DNA of 25,947 nt from a virus. Shown in pieces: positions 8,273 through 16,499 of this stretch (its first letter is position 1; each line of letters begins with the position of its first letter). Location of the stretch: positions 1 to 25,947 of the IMG/VR virus record IMGVR_UViG_3300027805_000078; one strand, written 5' to 3'. The notes under the pieces are model-generated. The model saw nothing but the letters and a program-made list of their open reading frames with translations, had not been told where the DNA came from and searched no databases. A program made the translations under genes and the position numbers.

Positions 8273-8809
8273 TTACGGGTAGAAGTAGCGAACGCGGACC
8301 TTCAGTACACCCGCATTGAGGGTGTTGGTGCCATGGCCTGAGTTAGCCACGGTGATCACGCCGTTGCTGGCGAGAGTCGTACCAAGAAGTGCACCAGCGC
8401 CCGTGCTACCCACGCGGGTCACGATCTTCGTGCCAACCGTGGCAAGGCCAAGAGCCGTGCCAGTAGCTGAAGTCGTGAGGAAACCGTCGTGGTCGAGTTC
8501 CGTAGAACGATCCGAAGCCTGCTTGAGGCCAAGGACAAAGGTAGCGGCACCAACTGTACCCGCGCTTGCCGTGAAAGCAGTCTGGACGACCGTTTCCACT
8601 TCTTCAACACGAGCACCCTTCGGAATCACAACACCGAACGAGTCCGTGGTGCGGGGAAGGGCCGTAGTGGCAGAGTTGAAGTCGTTGAAGGCAATTTCGA
8701 ATTCTACTTCGTGATTGCCGTTGTAGATCTTCTTTGCGCCACCAGACGCCGATTCGGCTTCGTTCACACCATAGCGAACGTAGAGGCCGTCGTTATTCAT
8801 CCAAGTCAT
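8273..8809 (-). CDS. Putative virion protein following the major capsid gene
   Basis: This 178-residue protein starts MTWMNNDGLYVRYGVNEAES, with a GGGAGATAAAGC ribosome site before its ATG. It is beta-rich and Ala/Thr/Gly-rich with VVQTAFTASAGTVGAATF and ends in LKVRVRYFYP. There are no cysteines and no catalytic motif. Its place directly downstream of the capsid gene and ahead of a hairpin suggests an abundant structural protein, such as a head decoration protein. I do not recognise the family. Confidence 0.75.
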   Translation of the reverse strand: MTWMNNDGLYVRYGVNEAESASGGAKKIYNGNHEVEFEIAFNDFNSATTALPRTTDSFGVVIPKGARVEEVETVVQTAFTASAGTVGAATFVLGLKQASDRSTELDHDGFLTTSATGTALGLATVGTKIVTRVGSTGAGALLGTTLASNGVITVANSGHGTNTLNAGVLKVRVRYFYP

Positions 8810-8836
8810 GCTTTATCTCCCTTAGGATGTTACTAA

Positions 8837-9784
8837 TTAGACCTGATCGGTGTCAGAGATGACTACGACCATGTTTTCGGGACGATAGAGCTTGAAACCG
8901 TAACGGCAGGTCGTCACGTATTCCTCACGCTGCATGTCCTTGTTGTACTCGGAGTCAACCTTAGGGGCCTGACGGACCGAGCCAACGAACGGCAGCACAT
9001 CGGGAGCAGCCGAGAAGAACAGGTTTGCAACGCCCGCACCGGAGGTCTTGGCGCCAATCGTTTCGTTCACGCCGGTCTTGAGGTTCTGAGACACGTACAC
9101 GTCAAAGCCGTACACGTTTGAAATGAACTTCATACCAGTCGAGATACCAGACGACACGATGCCTTCCCAACGGGGGTTGTTGGACACGTTCACGAGGTTG
9201 GTGAGCGTCGACAGGGTGTATTCCACCGAGGGATCGACGATAGCCACCAGGTTCGTCATCGGCACGTTAGCCTTCTGAAGGGCATAGCGAGCCTTGGCGA
9301 AGTCCTGCAGAGCGATTACTTCGCTGGTGCCAGAGGCAACCCAACGATGCTCAGCGCCGTTAATAGCATTCGTTGCACCGGAAGACTGAGCCGTCGGGCC
9401 CAAGTCGAGGATGTCGACTTCCATAGCCTTCGCGATAGCACGATGCTGCTTCGGCACGAAAGAAGACACGAGGCGGGACATGTAGTAGCTGTCCTGCTTC
9501 ATCTTTTCCGTAATGAACGTAGCGGAGCTCTTGTACTTGTTGATCGAGAAGGTGAAGTTACCGGTATCCATCCCAGTGTAGCGGATGCCCTGGCCTTCCG
9601 CATAGTCAGCCACTTCGGCCTGACCGATAGACGGAATGTTCAGAGTGTCGCCATCGGGGAAGTCCGTGATCATGTCAACGTACGTCGTGGCGAAGAGTTC
9701 GTCAAGGAGAACTTCCTTGATCTGGTTCGACCAGAGATTCGAACGAATCAGGTGGTCGTTAGAGGTAGTTTGAAAACCAGCCAT
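8837..9784 (-). CDS. Major capsid protein
   Basis: This 315-residue protein starts MAGFQTTSNDHLIRSNLWSN. It contains helical and beta stretches typical of HK97-fold capsid proteins: an N-arm, a long helix with KQHRAIAKAMEVDIL, FAKARYALQKANVPMTNLVA, and a conserved-looking C-terminal part YVTTCRYGFKLYRPENMVV. Size and the place directly after a scaffold-like gene support the call. The ATG is preceded by AAGGA about 10 nt away. The codon pattern is GC-richer than in the small neighbours (many GTC, ACG, GTG), consistent with high expression. No cleaved prodomain is evident. Confidence 0.85.
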   Translation of the reverse strand: MAGFQTTSNDHLIRSNLWSNQIKEVLLDELFATTYVDMITDFPDGDTLNIPSIGQAEVADYAEGQGIRYTGMDTGNFTFSINKYKSSATFITEKMKQDSYYMSRLVSSFVPKQHRAIAKAMEVDILDLGPTAQSSGATNAINGAEHRWVASGTSEVIALQDFAKARYALQKANVPMTNLVAIVDPSVEYTLSTLTNLVNVSNNPRWEGIVSSGISTGMKFISNVYGFDVYVSQNLKTGVNETIGAKTSGAGVANLFFSAAPDVLPFVGSVRQAPKVDSEYNKDMQREEYVTTCRYGFKLYRPENMVVVISDTDQV

Positions 9785-9817
9785 TTGGGCCTATTCCTTA
9801 TGTTGAATCAGTTGAAG

Positions 9818-10633
9818 TTAGGAATAGAACTTCTCGCCCAGCTTCATCGCCTGTTTGTGCAAATCGTTCTGTACTTGAGCAGACCAATACCGTGTCGGGT
9901 CCTGTTTCCGGATCTTTTCGAAGTCTTCAAACTTCTTTTCCTGAGTGCCCGTAGCCCCGAAGCCTGCCGAATTAACGGAAGAACGGGGAGGAGCGGAGAA
10001 GACATCAGTTTGGGACTTGGGAGTACCCGGAGCAGAGTCTAAACCAAGCAAAGCAAACAGAGCACGAGGCTCACGCTTAGCAATGTCAGCAACAAACTCC
10101 TTAGTCAGGCCGAGGGCCTTGGTGCGTACTTCAAGTTCAGAGACGTAATTATCGCCAAACTCGGAGACTAGACGGCTCTTAACCGTCTGGACATTGTTGG
10201 ATACGACACGCTCCTGCTCTTTGGCCTGGAGTCGCTGTTCGATAACCCGCTCAATGTCATCTGAAGAGAGGTTCTTAGAAGCGGTCCCGTCTTGGCCGTT
10301 TTCACCGGGCTTTTGTGTACCCTGGTTAATCACGTTCCGGTCGGTGTTCGTGGTACTCATGCGGTCCATAAGTTCCTCTAGTTTAACCCGCGTATTTAAT
10401 TCGCTACGGAGAGCGGCTTGCTCCCGCTGGAGACGTTCAATAAAGACGTCGCTGTGAGCCTTAGCTTTAGCAAGTTCGGCAGGATCTTTAAATTTCTTGC
10501 CTTCGCCTACGTATTCACTAAGGTAATCCTTGTTGGGGTCGATAAGGATTGGGCGTTCGCCGTTATCTTCGAAAATGCGTTCCTCATTCTGAGTCTCGCC
10601 TGTCGCACTAAAGAGGTCGTCTTCAGTAGCCAT
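9818..10633 (-). CDS. Capsid assembly scaffold protein
   Basis: This 271-residue, highly charged protein would guide procapsid assembly and leave before DNA entry. It has an acidic N-terminus (MATEDDLFSATGE), a central coiled coil (about 55-95, VFIERLQREQAALRSELN) and a second helical segment (about 125-150, IERVIEQRLQAKEQERVV). A disordered Pro/Ser/Gly part (about 200-230) precedes a basic helical tail (about 240-271). This plan is typical of T7-like scaffolds. It lies between portal and capsid genes, the canonical place. Confidence 0.85.
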   Translation of the reverse strand: MATEDDLFSATGETQNEERIFEDNGERPILIDPNKDYLSEYVGEGKKFKDPAELAKAKAHSDVFIERLQREQAALRSELNTRVKLEELMDRMSTTNTDRNVINQGTQKPGENGQDGTASKNLSSDDIERVIEQRLQAKEQERVVSNNVQTVKSRLVSEFGDNYVSELEVRTKALGLTKEFVADIAKREPRALFALLGLDSAPGTPKSQTDVFSAPPRSSVNSAGFGATGTQEKKFEDFEKIRKQDPTRYWSAQVQNDLHKQAMKLGEKFYS

Positions 10634-10657
10634 TCGTTTTGGTCTCCACGAATTGAT

Positions 10658-10915
10658 TTAGAAAAATGAAAGCAGATCAAGGGTCTTCTTAATCTGTAGT
10701 CTTTGGCCACTAATGTGAGCCATAGTTAGTGCCCAGCTGGGGTCCTTGTCGGGAGCCTGGAGTTGGGCAGCGGAAAGAGAATTGTCCTCTTCCGTGAGTA
10801 GGTCTCGGAGACGTCCTAGTGCAGTAGTACTGTTACGGAGAACGTCTTCGAGGAGTTTTCGTTTATCAGAGTCTCGTTCAGCCTTGGTCCAGGCTGTAGC
10901 TAAGGCTTTACTCAT
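10658..10915 (-). CDS. Small helical protein after the portal gene
   Basis: This 85-residue protein starts MSKALATAWTKAERDSDKRK. It is almost wholly helical and charged, with a LLEDVLRNSTTALGRLRDLL heptad-like segment and a second helix ending LQIKKTLDLLSFF. There is no known motif. The ATG overlaps the portal stop as TAATG, so it is translationally coupled to the portal. A role in head assembly is inferred from place only. Confidence 0.7.
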   Translation of the reverse strand: MSKALATAWTKAERDSDKRKLLEDVLRNSTTALGRLRDLLTEEDNSLSAAQLQAPDKDPSWALTMAHISGQRLQIKKTLDLLSFF

Positions 10916-12726
10916 TAAGCCACAGCCTCATCCATTGAGGAATCGTAGTCATCCTGAGCAATACCAGCAGGGGTCATAGATTCAACACTGACCTGTTCCT
11001 GATGGCTATTAGAAAGTCGCTGTGCGTCAGCTTGTTCGGACAACTGAATAAACGGTTCAACCAGTTTATAGTCTTCTAGGTTAAAGAGTTCTTCAATCAT
11101 CTCGGAAATTTTAATACCTGAGAAGTGTACTTTAATTGTTGGGTCTTGACCCATCGGAGAATTAAAGAACTGTGTGAGATTTTGAATAATCTCAGCTTTC
11201 TCAGCAAAGTGGCGAGCGGCAAGAGGACGCATACGGCCTTGGCCAGTAATGTCTTGAGCATTAAGGGTAGAGAACATAGCTACCTTAAACTCGTCATTGA
11301 ACGCCCGGATAGTAGTCTTACCCATCTTACGGCGAGCTAGTTCGAGCATTGCGTTCAGTAGCGGTTCTACAACCTGTTCCTCGAACTGAGCAATCTTAGA
11401 TTGGAAGATACGGCCAGCAGCAGATTCAAGACGCTGCACTTCGTAAGCAGTCTTTTCCCCAGGAGAACGGATGCCCATGGCTTCCTTCGGAGAGCCAGCC
11501 ATCTCTTCCATCTTCTGTTCGACGATGGCGATCTCAGTATTTACCTGAAGAGCTGAGGCATTGGGAGTCAGAAGTTCTACCTCACCATCGTCACCCATGT
11601 AAATACGTTCCATGGGGCCGTAGTTGAAGTCTTCGACATAACCCTTGATACGGATCGGCGGGAAAACCGTCAGATCCATCACGTCAGCCTTGAGGTTTTC
11701 AAGGTGGTCGATGCGGTACTGCATGCCTACGAGGTTATCAAGCGGGCCCATAGCCCACAAGTTATCCTGACGTACACGCCAACCAGCGTGGAAGATCGGA
11801 GCAATACCAAAGAACGAGTCATTAGGGCGACTAGAAAGAACTTTGTGACGGTCGACCACGGTAATGATGTGGTTTTCCAACAGAGTATCTGTTTCGCTGT
11901 CGTAAAGATCGCCGTAGAAGGTCAGAACTTCACAATAACCAGACTGGAGATAAGAGAAGTAGTTACCAAAGCCATCAACCTGGAGGTAGCTGTCTTTTTC
12001 AGCTAAGTCAAACGTCGGTTGATGCGTAGAAGTATTAGAGTTTGAGCGGTACCGGACTAGGTACTGGAAGATGTCTTCCACTTCCTTCATGTTCTCAGGA
12101 CTCGTCTGAGACATCAACTGCTTCTTAAGTTCACCAAGGCTAATCAATGAACGAATAATTTTGGGAGAATTCTCAAAACTCTCAGCAATCGGATTAAAGA
12201 CAATGTCAAGAGGAGAGATTCGACGCGGAACTGGGCCTACGTAACCAACCTGCTGCCTATCGCCAACGGTCTTTGTCTGATCTACAAAATCAACTGTAGC
12301 AAAGCAGTTGCCATAATCAATGTAGTCTAGGACAAGCTTAGAGACTTCGTTCTTGAAGTTGGAGCGATCAATTGACCATTCCATATACGATTCAATAACG
12401 TCACGCTTCTCTTTAGTATCAGAACCTTCTTCGGCACCTTCCCAGTACAGCCACTTTCTTTTGGGGAAGAGTGATGCAATGTAATTGGCGCTGAGGTTGT
12501 CTCGGATCTGGCACAGCTTCGGAATCGTGGTCTTGTTCTTCCACGGAAGCTGGGAGTTAGTAGTCTCAGTCGTATCGGTAGCAAAGACGTAGCGGCGGAT
12601 CTCATTCCACTCGCTAATCTTAACCTGACGGAAGGACTGCCAATCCTGGTACTTACGGGCGATCTCGGTGCCAAGGTTGTCCGGGGCTAGACCCAGGGTC
12701 TCAATGTCGAGGGTTTTACCCGCCAT
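10915..12726 (-). CDS. Portal protein (head-tail connector)
   Basis: This 603-residue protein forms the dodecameric DNA channel at the capsid vertex. Length and order (terminase, portal, scaffold, capsid) fit. Visible parts are an N-terminal helical start, the wing-type segment LCQIRDNLSANYIASLFPKR (about 72-91), the stretch GPLDNLVGMQYRIDHLENLK near residues 320-340, and MGIRSPGEKTAYEVQRLESA (about 418-437), a pattern I associate with podovirus portals. The C-terminus is polar and Gln-rich. The start overlaps the large-terminase stop by one base (TAATG). Confidence 0.85.
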   Translation of the reverse strand: MAGKTLDIETLGLAPDNLGTEIARKYQDWQSFRQVKISEWNEIRRYVFATDTTETTNSQLPWKNKTTIPKLCQIRDNLSANYIASLFPKRKWLYWEGAEEGSDTKEKRDVIESYMEWSIDRSNFKNEVSKLVLDYIDYGNCFATVDFVDQTKTVGDRQQVGYVGPVPRRISPLDIVFNPIAESFENSPKIIRSLISLGELKKQLMSQTSPENMKEVEDIFQYLVRYRSNSNTSTHQPTFDLAEKDSYLQVDGFGNYFSYLQSGYCEVLTFYGDLYDSETDTLLENHIITVVDRHKVLSSRPNDSFFGIAPIFHAGWRVRQDNLWAMGPLDNLVGMQYRIDHLENLKADVMDLTVFPPIRIKGYVEDFNYGPMERIYMGDDGEVELLTPNASALQVNTEIAIVEQKMEEMAGSPKEAMGIRSPGEKTAYEVQRLESAAGRIFQSKIAQFEEQVVEPLLNAMLELARRKMGKTTIRAFNDEFKVAMFSTLNAQDITGQGRMRPLAARHFAEKAEIIQNLTQFFNSPMGQDPTIKVHFSGIKISEMIEELFNLEDYKLVEPFIQLSEQADAQRLSNSHQEQVSVESMTPAGIAQDDYDSSMDEAVA

Positions 12727-14285
12727 TATCTAATTCCACCAAATCTAGAGGAGCCGAACGAGTTACCTTCCTGTTTATTCAGACTGACCTTGCTGGACGT
12801 CTGACGGGAAGGTGGGACGGCGATTTCAATAACAGAAGCCAAGGCATCCTTGACGTCATCGTGAGGAGGATTCTGCAGGACGAGCTCTTCTTCAAGAGTC
12901 TGACAGTTACCACCAGCGTAGTGCCATATCTGGCCGTTGGCGTAACGTGGCTGCAGTGCGGCTTCGATGCGCTCTTCCTTGTTACCCATGTGTCGATTAG
13001 GGCGGAAGGCTTCGATCGTAAGTGCAAGTCCGTGCTTACGGACGTAATTAGTCTTGAGGTCTTCGACGATAACTGCCTGAGCTACTGTGACTTCAGCTCG
13101 GAGTTTCCTGAAGTCCCACTTTTGGTGGAGGTACAGGATCTTATCAAAGTACTCGGAGATCAGCTTGGATCGGAATCTTTCGATGTCGAGGATGTAGTAA
13201 TTGTGGACTGCATCAACGCCGACAACAACGATGGACGTGTAGTCAGCGGTTTTAGCAAGACTGAACGCGAAGTCGATACTTGCAAAGACATTGAGCCGCT
13301 TGCCTTTGTAGAACCACAAGCCGTTCTGACGCGTGAGGTGGTTGCGGTCGTAGTACTGAAAACTCTCCCGAGGAATCGACGCAGTCGACGAGTCATTGGG
13401 ATTGTTGTAGTATTGCGCTCGGAATTGAGTCCGATCGAGGTACTGAGCACGCTTCTTAGCCAGAATTCGATCATCAAAACCAAACCACTTACCGTCGTTA
13501 CGTTGCTGACGGGGCCACAGGAATTCACCTGAACCATCACCTCTGGACTCCACTTGATACTCTACTTTTTCGTAGAGAGGTTCGGAGTCAACGACTTCAC
13601 CTTCGTCACTATAGATATCTACCTGCATCTCGACCATGTCATTATACAGGTCTCGTGGGTGATACCGTGTGCCTACGACCCACTCTTGGGCGTCTGCACC
13701 TTCGATAGACGAGAGGAGCGAGTACTGTTGCTTTGTCTTTTCGCGGCCTTCTTCGGTGTAGGCGTTCTCACGGACGACGACATCATCCAGAACAGCCACG
13801 TCACAATGAAGACCGGTAATAGAGGTAGTGAGACCAGCAGTGAAAATAGTTGGGTCACGGACAGCTTCAGCCTTGCGTTTGGGGTGATCGACAGAGATTT
13901 CGTACTCTGTCCACTTCTCGCGCTTGCCTTCGTCCGGGTGGATCATCTCTGGCCAGTAAAACCGGTAGATGTCGGAGGTCAGGATGTCCTTGATAAACTT
14001 GAGCTGCTTCGTAGCCAGGTTTGCCGTGGACGAGATGTATAGGATGCGAACCGCTGGATTACGGGTAACCCACCAGGCTACCCGATACGCTACGAGGGCT
14101 GACTTCTGGTGGTCACGGGGCATCAGGAGTAGCTGGTGGCTCTTCGCCTCTTCCCTACTCCACCACCGGATTACTTCCCGGTGGCAAGACCCAAGAACAC
14201 GTCCTGGGTGGATGAGAGTAATGAACTTCTCAAGGTCAGCTTCAGCAGCTTCTCGGATAGCCTGCTTCTTATCGGCAGGATTCAC
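12726..14285 (-). CDS. Terminase large subunit (packaging ATPase and nuclease)
   Basis: This 519-residue packaging motor has a GTG start. Domains: the N-terminal ATPase carries an unusual Walker A-like loop MPRDHQKSA (about 55-63), an ISSTANLA segment and Walker B VAVLDD (163-168). The C-terminal RNase H-fold nuclease has SIDFAFSL (D338), a second Asp near 348 and the acidic PPHDDVKDAL near 475. The ribosome site is poor (AAGG abuts the GTG), but no ATG lies upstream of the conserved part. The Walker loop lacks the classic GxxGxGK(T/S) form, which is common in phage terminases. It is followed at once by the portal gene. Confidence 0.9.
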   Translation of the reverse strand: MNPADKKQAIREAAEADLEKFITLIHPGRVLGSCHREVIRWWSREEAKSHQLLLMPRDHQKSALVAYRVAWWVTRNPAVRILYISSTANLATKQLKFIKDILTSDIYRFYWPEMIHPDEGKREKWTEYEISVDHPKRKAEAVRDPTIFTAGLTTSITGLHCDVAVLDDVVVRENAYTEEGREKTKQQYSLLSSIEGADAQEWVVGTRYHPRDLYNDMVEMQVDIYSDEGEVVDSEPLYEKVEYQVESRGDGSGEFLWPRQQRNDGKWFGFDDRILAKKRAQYLDRTQFRAQYYNNPNDSSTASIPRESFQYYDRNHLTRQNGLWFYKGKRLNVFASIDFAFSLAKTADYTSIVVVGVDAVHNYYILDIERFRSKLISEYFDKILYLHQKWDFRKLRAEVTVAQAVIVEDLKTNYVRKHGLALTIEAFRPNRHMGNKEERIEAALQPRYANGQIWHYAGGNCQTLEEELVLQNPPHDDVKDALASVIEIAVPPSRQTSSKVSLNKQEGNSFGSSRFGGIR

Positions 14286-14292
14286 CCTTGGA

Positions 14293-14448
14293 TTACTTCA
14301 TCGACTTCTTGGCAGCAGCCTTCTTAGCAGGGGCTTTCTTAGCCACAGCCTTCTTGGCCATAGGGGCGCCAGACTTCTTAGCGTAGGCATCAGCAGCCTT
14401 CATACCAGCTTCGTTGTAGGGGAACTTCTTCTTACCAACCATAGGCAT
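14293..14448 (-). CDS. Lysine/alanine-rich basic peptide (histone-tail-like)
   Basis: This 51-residue protein starts MPMVGKKKFPYNEAGMKAAD and its last 22 residues are tandem AKKA units (AKKAVAKKAPAKKAAAKKS). The ribosome site AAGGA lies 7 nt before the ATG. The composition resembles the tails of histone H1 and bacterial HU/histone-like proteins, so DNA binding is likely, but no folded domain is visible. It lies between the two terminase genes, so a role in packaging or DNA condensation is possible. Confidence 0.7.
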   Translation of the reverse strand: MPMVGKKKFPYNEAGMKAADAYAKKSGAPMAKKAVAKKAPAKKAAAKKSMK

Positions 14449-14460
14449 TTGTAAATCCTT

Positions 14461-14625
14461 TTAAGCTTTGTAGCCCATCTTCTTGAGGGCAGTGAGGTAG
14501 ATTGAATCTTTAGAGGCGGGAGTCATTGGAGTCATTTTCTCCCGCTTAGGAATTGCTGACTTATCTATTTTCTTTAAGTCAGGCTTAAAAGTATTTAACT
14601 TGTACCTCTTAGGTGGGCTTGCCAT
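14461..14625 (-). CDS. Small basic protein between terminase genes
   Basis: This 54-residue protein starts MASPPKRYKLNTFKPDLKKI and ends LTALKKMGYKA. It is lysine- and proline-rich with no cysteines or membrane helix. Its start abuts the stop of the gene before it and 12 nt separate it from the next start. I do not recognise it. Charge and context match its two basic neighbours. Confidence 0.65.
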   Translation of the reverse strand: MASPPKRYKLNTFKPDLKKIDKSAIPKREKMTPMTPASKDSIYLTALKKMGYKA

Positions 14626-15063
14626 TTACTTACCCTTGAGTTTGTAAGGAGTCTTTGAAGCGGTAAAGTTCTGGAAGTTACCCTTGGCGTTTTTAGTGTA
14701 GGTGTATCCATTCTTTTGGTAAGATGTCACAGCACCCTTGCTCTTTTTGATGTCACCCTGCTCGCCAGTGTACGCCTGAGGTTGCGTAGAACCCTTTTTC
14801 ATAGGAGGGGTACTAGACCTACCAGACTTGGTCAAGGAGGCGTCAGGAGCCCTCGGAGCAGGGGTCTTGGAGACCGGACGGGCAGGAAGCTTAGCAGGGG
14901 CCTTAGAGTCTAGGCGACTACCCTTGCGAGCGCTCGGAGGGGGGCTGTAGGGCGCCGCAGAAGCCTTAGCCTTGGGCGAAGCATTACGGTAGGGGATAAT
15001 CGTGTCTTCGCCGTCCATGTTGGACTTGAGGCGAGAGCGAGGGAGTTTCTGGTAAATAGCCAT
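14626..15063 (-). CDS. Basic, probably disordered protein downstream of small terminase
   Basis: This 145-residue protein is rich in Lys, Pro, Ser and Ala with few hydrophobics. It begins MAIYQKLPRSRLKSNMDGED and has a long low-complexity middle (about 30-90, including PAKLPARPVSKTPAPRAP). It ends with GYTYTKNAKGNFQNFTASKT and PYKLKGK. The middle is predicted disordered; the ordered end could bind a partner or DNA. The ATG overlaps the small-terminase stop (TGATG). The function is not known. Confidence 0.7.
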   Translation of the reverse strand: MAIYQKLPRSRLKSNMDGEDTIIPYRNASPKAKASAAPYSPPPSARKGSRLDSKAPAKLPARPVSKTPAPRAPDASLTKSGRSSTPPMKKGSTQPQAYTGEQGDIKKSKGAVTSYQKNGYTYTKNAKGNFQNFTASKTPYKLKGK

Positions 15064-15584
15064 CAGTTTACTTCCAATCGTTTTGAATCTTCGAGGAGTC
15101 TTCGGTCTGTGATGGCCATTTCGTCTGCGGCCTTCTTGACGTCTTCTTTTGAGGGACGTCCCCGTCCGTGGGGCTTACCGTCTTCCTTTTCCACCCATCC
15201 GCGATCGACCAGGAATTTGTTGGCAGCGAAAGCGTTCTTGGAGGAGGACTCGGCTTCGGCTCGGAGACCACGTAGGGCCCTGGCCTTGATTTTGAGGGAG
15301 AGCTCCTTACGCCACCTTTCTGCATACGGCTTGAACCATTCCGCAGAAGTCAGCATCTCCCAGTGCTCCCAGCCATCCAAGTACGTGTTAGAGAACTCGT
15401 ACTCGGTCAAATCCTCCATCTCCATGTAAAGACGGTAGAGGGAGGGAAAGCCTTCGTGGTCCCAGTCCTTCAGGGAATAGACGACAGAAGACTTATCAGC
15501 CAAGGTAGTCTCAAAGAATAGACCTTTGAGGTAACGTCCGTTAGTGGAGTTACGGAACTTGGAGCGGTGCTCTGGGAGAGACAA
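15063..15584 (-). CDS. Terminase small subunit
   Basis: This 173-residue protein should recognise the packaging site and load the large subunit. I use a TTG start at 15584: AAGG lies 8 nt upstream and the first in-frame ATG is about 50 codons later. Visible features are VVYSLKDWDHEGFPSLYRLY (about 34-53), WEHWEMLTSAEWFKPYAERW (about 72-91) and a basic helical KELSLKIKARALRGL. The C-terminal tail carries HGRGRPSKEDVKKAADEMA, resembling an AT-hook-like GRGRP. It is the first gene of the leftward operon, about 110 nt from the promoter. Confidence 0.8.
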   Translation of the reverse strand: MSLPEHRSKFRNSTNGRYLKGLFFETTLADKSSVVYSLKDWDHEGFPSLYRLYMEMEDLTEYEFSNTYLDGWEHWEMLTSAEWFKPYAERWRKELSLKIKARALRGLRAEAESSSKNAFAANKFLVDRGWVEKEDGKPHGRGRPSKEDVKKAADEMAITDRRLLEDSKRLEVN

Positions 15585-15703
15585 AGAAATTACCTTAAGT
15601 TATACTTTAAGTATCAAGAGACTAAAAGGTAACTGCAGTCTATAGTCCAAGTTAGCCTTAAGGTGCTCTCCAACACTTGAGCTTAACCTCAGCTCATACA
15701 TTA

Positions 15704-15732
15704 AGTATACCATACGTAAGCATGGAAGTCAA
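15704..15732 (-). promoter_or_regulatory. Sigma70-type promoter for the leftward structural operon
   Basis: On the minus strand, TTGACT (15732-15727) is followed by exactly 17 nt and TATACT (15709-15704). One mismatch in each hexamer and optimal spacing make this the best promoter in the window. Transcription should start near 15697, giving a ~110-nt leader before the small terminase TTG. The flanks are AT-rich, and GTATAC overlaps the -10 as a small palindrome. Its presence means that host RNA polymerase could read the virion genes. Confidence 0.75.
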
Positions 15733-15800
15733 GAAGAAAATGTTGAAATGGAGGAATTTCTGCTAGAAAATCTCAAGGTGGTATTCATACTACAGGGTAA

Positions 15801-15838
15801 ACCCCCAGCCCCCTCTATACCGGGGGAGTACAGGGGGT
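15801..15838. repeat. Double C-tract/G-tract inverted repeat
   Basis: ACCCCC (15801-15806) pairs with GGGGGT (15833-15838), and CCCCC (15809-15813) pairs with GGGGG (15822-15826) inside it, with loop TCTATACC. The strand asymmetry (C-rich then G-rich) is striking against the surrounding sequence. Confidence 0.75.
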
Positions 15839-15851
15839 ACTTACTGAGTGG

Positions 15852-15883
15852 ATAGGCAGGGGTGTGTAGCACCTATAGCCTAT
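15852..15883. repeat. Two-step inverted repeat
   Basis: ATAGGC (15852-15857) pairs with GCCTAT (15878-15883) and encloses GGTG/CACC with loop TGTAG. It lies 13 nt after the G-tract stem, so the two may stack. Confidence 0.65.
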
Positions 15884-15993
15884 GCCATTACGCTAACTCA
15901 TTGATTATACACAATGTGTCCGCTTCGCAGTGGCTCCGACAACACACTGCCGATCCATACTCGGTTGCGGCGTCGGGTGGTGCCCACGATTCA

Positions 15994-16008
15994 CCCACCT
16001 TTGGTGGG
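15994..16008. repeat. Tri-loop hairpin CCCACC/GGTGGG
   Basis: A perfect 6-bp stem encloses a 3-nt TTT loop. It is one of three hairpins of the same 6-bp stem, 3-nt loop design in this region (others at 16036-16050 and 16532-16546). Confidence 0.7.
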
Positions 16009-16035
16009 ATCTCGTGGTCATTCCTTTGCACCAAG

Positions 16036-16050
16036 CTTGCCTTCGGCAAG
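16036..16050. repeat. Tri-loop hairpin CTTGCC/GGCAAG
   Basis: A perfect 6-bp stem encloses loop TTC, of the same form as the hairpins at 15994 and 16532. Confidence 0.7.
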
Positions 16051-16066
16051 TCCGTGCTGCAGGCTA

Positions 16067-16103
16067 CCACAGGATTCACGGGCTAAAGCCCGATCTCCTG
16101 TGG
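16067..16103. repeat. Long composite hairpin
   Basis: The outer stem CCACAGGA/TCCTGTGG is a perfect 8 bp, and the inner stem CGGGC/GCCCG is a perfect 5 bp with loop TAAA. Small internal loops (TTCA and ATC) separate the stems. It is one of the most stable structures of the region. Confidence 0.8.
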
Positions 16104-16241
16104 TGACGTCCGACAAGCGGACATCGGGTCTGAGTGCGTTGACCGCTGCGGGCCAACGGGCCTCACGAGCGTCCGCTCCGCTACCTCTCGTTCGCCCGAC
16201 TCACCTAGCCAAAGCCGCGTCGCTCCTTCGCTTCGCTTCGG

Positions 16242-16261
16242 ATTTTCCTTAGACGGAAAAT
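16242..16261. repeat. Hairpin ATTTTCC/GGAAAAT
   Basis: A perfect 7-bp stem with a 6-nt loop (TTAGAC), directly after the 17-bp direct repeat CCTTCGCTTCGCTTCGG. Confidence 0.65.
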
Positions 16262-16449
16262 ACGCTCCTAACTTTGGCTCTGCTGCGCAGACGGTTCGTT
16301 GCCCTCCGCTACGTAGTACATCACAACAGAATGCTGCTTGTGACGCCAGCGGCATCACCCAAACGCATCTGAGTAAAGACCCTTCGCTTCGCTACGGCGA
16401 GCTCCAGAGAAACAAGTAAAGTCAGCCAAAGGCTTTGCCTTCGTCTGAC

Positions 16450-16486
16450 CAAACACAAAGTTCACTTTGGGTGAACTTTCTGTTTG
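16450..16486. repeat. Long hairpin with 9-bp perfect stem
   Basis: AAAGTTCAC (16457-16465) pairs perfectly with GTGAACTTT (16471-16479) around loop TTTGG. Outside a 2-nt internal loop, CAAAC (16450-16454) pairs with GTTTG (16482-16486). Confidence 0.8.
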
Positions 16487-16499
16487 CTTCTTTCTCTTC

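Noticed and set aside
9347-10042. 231-codon plus-strand frame opposite capsid and scaffold
   Set aside because: It is antisense to two well-supported genes and has no ribosome site or recognisable domain.
12861-13532. 223-codon plus-strand frame opposite the large terminase
   Set aside because: It is a mirror of a strongly biased coding sequence; the terminase motifs are clear on the other strand.
15862-16358. Several overlapping open frames on both strands in the gene-free region (up to 112 codons)
   Set aside because: They run through the stem-loops, have no ribosome site, and their composition (many Ser, Arg, Pro) is that of a chance reading of repeat-rich DNA.
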